Under the pieces are notes generated by a model. It ran no database searches. It saw only the letters and a program-made list of their open reading frames with translations, and was not told the DNA's origin. The position numbers and the translations under genes were made by a program. A stretch of DNA of 6,497 nucleotides from Candidatus Omnitrophota bacterium (GTDB lineage Bacteria > Omnitrophota > Koll11 > Gygaellales > JAQTUY01): assembly GCA_028707105.1 (NCBI GenBank), contig JAQTUY010000070.1, positions 1 through 6,497 on the forward strand, in the 5' to 3' direction. The first letter of the stretch is position 1, and every line of letters starts with the position of its first letter. Below are positions 6,093-6,497 of this stretch, in pieces.

Positions 6093-6497
6093 TTACACCT
6101 CTTCAGGATGCGTGATCCTGCCGGTTATCGCTGAAGCCGCGGCCACAGCCGGGCTTGAAAGATAAACTTCCGATTTCGGGCTGCCCATCCTCCCGATAAA
6201 GTTGCGGTTGGTCGTAGCCAGGCAGCGCTCACCTTCGGTCAATATGCCCACGTGGCCTCCGAGGCACGGCCCGCAGGTAGGGGTTGAGAATACGCCGCCC
6301 GCTTTCACAAATATCTCGGCCAACCCCTCTTTGACGGCCTGGTTATATATCTTCTGGGTCGCCGGGATGATTATCAGCCTTAAAGCGCCCGTGGCTTTTT
6401 TGCCCTTCAATATCTTCGCGGCTATCCGCAGATCGCTTATCCTGCCGTTAGTGCAGGAGCCGATCACCACCTGGTCTAGCTTAATATCTTTTAGCTT
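6093..6497 (-). CDS. leuC: 3-isopropylmalate dehydratase large subunit (5' part outside window)
   Basis: The catalytic 4Fe-4S subunit of isopropylmalate isomerase. Only the C-terminal 134 residues are visible. The frame stays open to the window edge, nine codons upstream of the GTG at 6470, so that GTG is an internal codon and not the start. All three cluster-ligand cysteines are present: one in VIGSCTNGR (fragment residue 15) and two in [10 protein letters not shown] (75 and 78, a CxxC). They are followed by [18 protein letters not shown] and a [16 protein letters not shown] ending that is typical of LeuC/aconitase-family large subunits. The short tail after this block suits the archaeal-type LeuC of about 420 residues. 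The stop is immediately followed by leuD, so the two subunits are translated from one message. Any leader or attenuator of the leu operon would lie beyond the right edge. Confidence 0.95.
   Translation of the reverse strand, partial: KLKDIKLDQVVIGSCTNGRISDLRIAAKILKGKKATGALRLIIIPATQKIYNQAVKEGLAEIFVKAGGVFSTPTCGPCLGGHVGILTEGERCLATTNRNFIGRMGSPKSEVYLSSPAVAAASAITGRITHPEEV

Noticed and set aside
6093..6470. leuC starting at the GTG at 6470 as a short complete gene
   Set aside because: The frame is open upstream to the edge and the extra codons (KLKDIKLDQ) continue the LeuC sequence just before VIGSCTNGR. The gene is cut by the window, not short.

Overview
All recognisable genes in this window lie on the minus strand, so it reads from right to left. 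It is ordinary bacterial core metabolism and translation DNA, densely packed, with one unusual stretch between gatC and rpsI. Short intergenic gaps, overlapping stop and start codons, a separate gatC-gatA pair and short, archaeal-type LeuC/LeuD subunits all fit a bacterium with a compact genome. The protein flavour suggests an uncultured lineage such as Candidatus Omnitrophota or a related PVC or deltaproteobacterial group. That assignment is a low-confidence impression, because no rRNA or other taxonomic marker is present.

Right to left, the layout is as follows. (1) leuC (only its C-terminal part is in the window), leuD, leuB, asd and truA form a tightly coupled run from 6497 to 2793. Junctions are TAAATG or short overlaps, with no visible internal promoter or terminator. 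LeuC, LeuD and LeuB carry out isomerisation and oxidative decarboxylation of isopropylmalate in leucine synthesis. Asd makes aspartate semialdehyde for Lys/Thr/Met/diaminopimelate. TruA pseudouridylates tRNA. The order leuC-leuD-leuB-asd-...-truA is also known from pseudomonads. (2) A strong promoter with an extended -10 lies in the short truA-rplM gap and drives rplM-rpsI (ribosomal proteins L13 and S9), which ends in a clear intrinsic terminator at 1854-1892. (3) A 170-bp imperfect inverted repeat at 1688-1857 fills most of the next gap and can fold into one long rod. (4) A second extended -10 promoter sits just before gatC, placed so that the mRNA would be nearly leaderless. gatC is followed by gatA, which runs off the left edge; gatB is presumably beyond.

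The points that most deserve a second look are the 1688-1857 inverted repeat (a MITE-like element or a structured RNA), the apparently leaderless gatC message, and a LeuB that combines an isopropylmalate-type substrate pocket with the Lys-Tyr pair that specifies NADP in E. coli isocitrate dehydrogenase. I found no dedicated new multi-gene system here.
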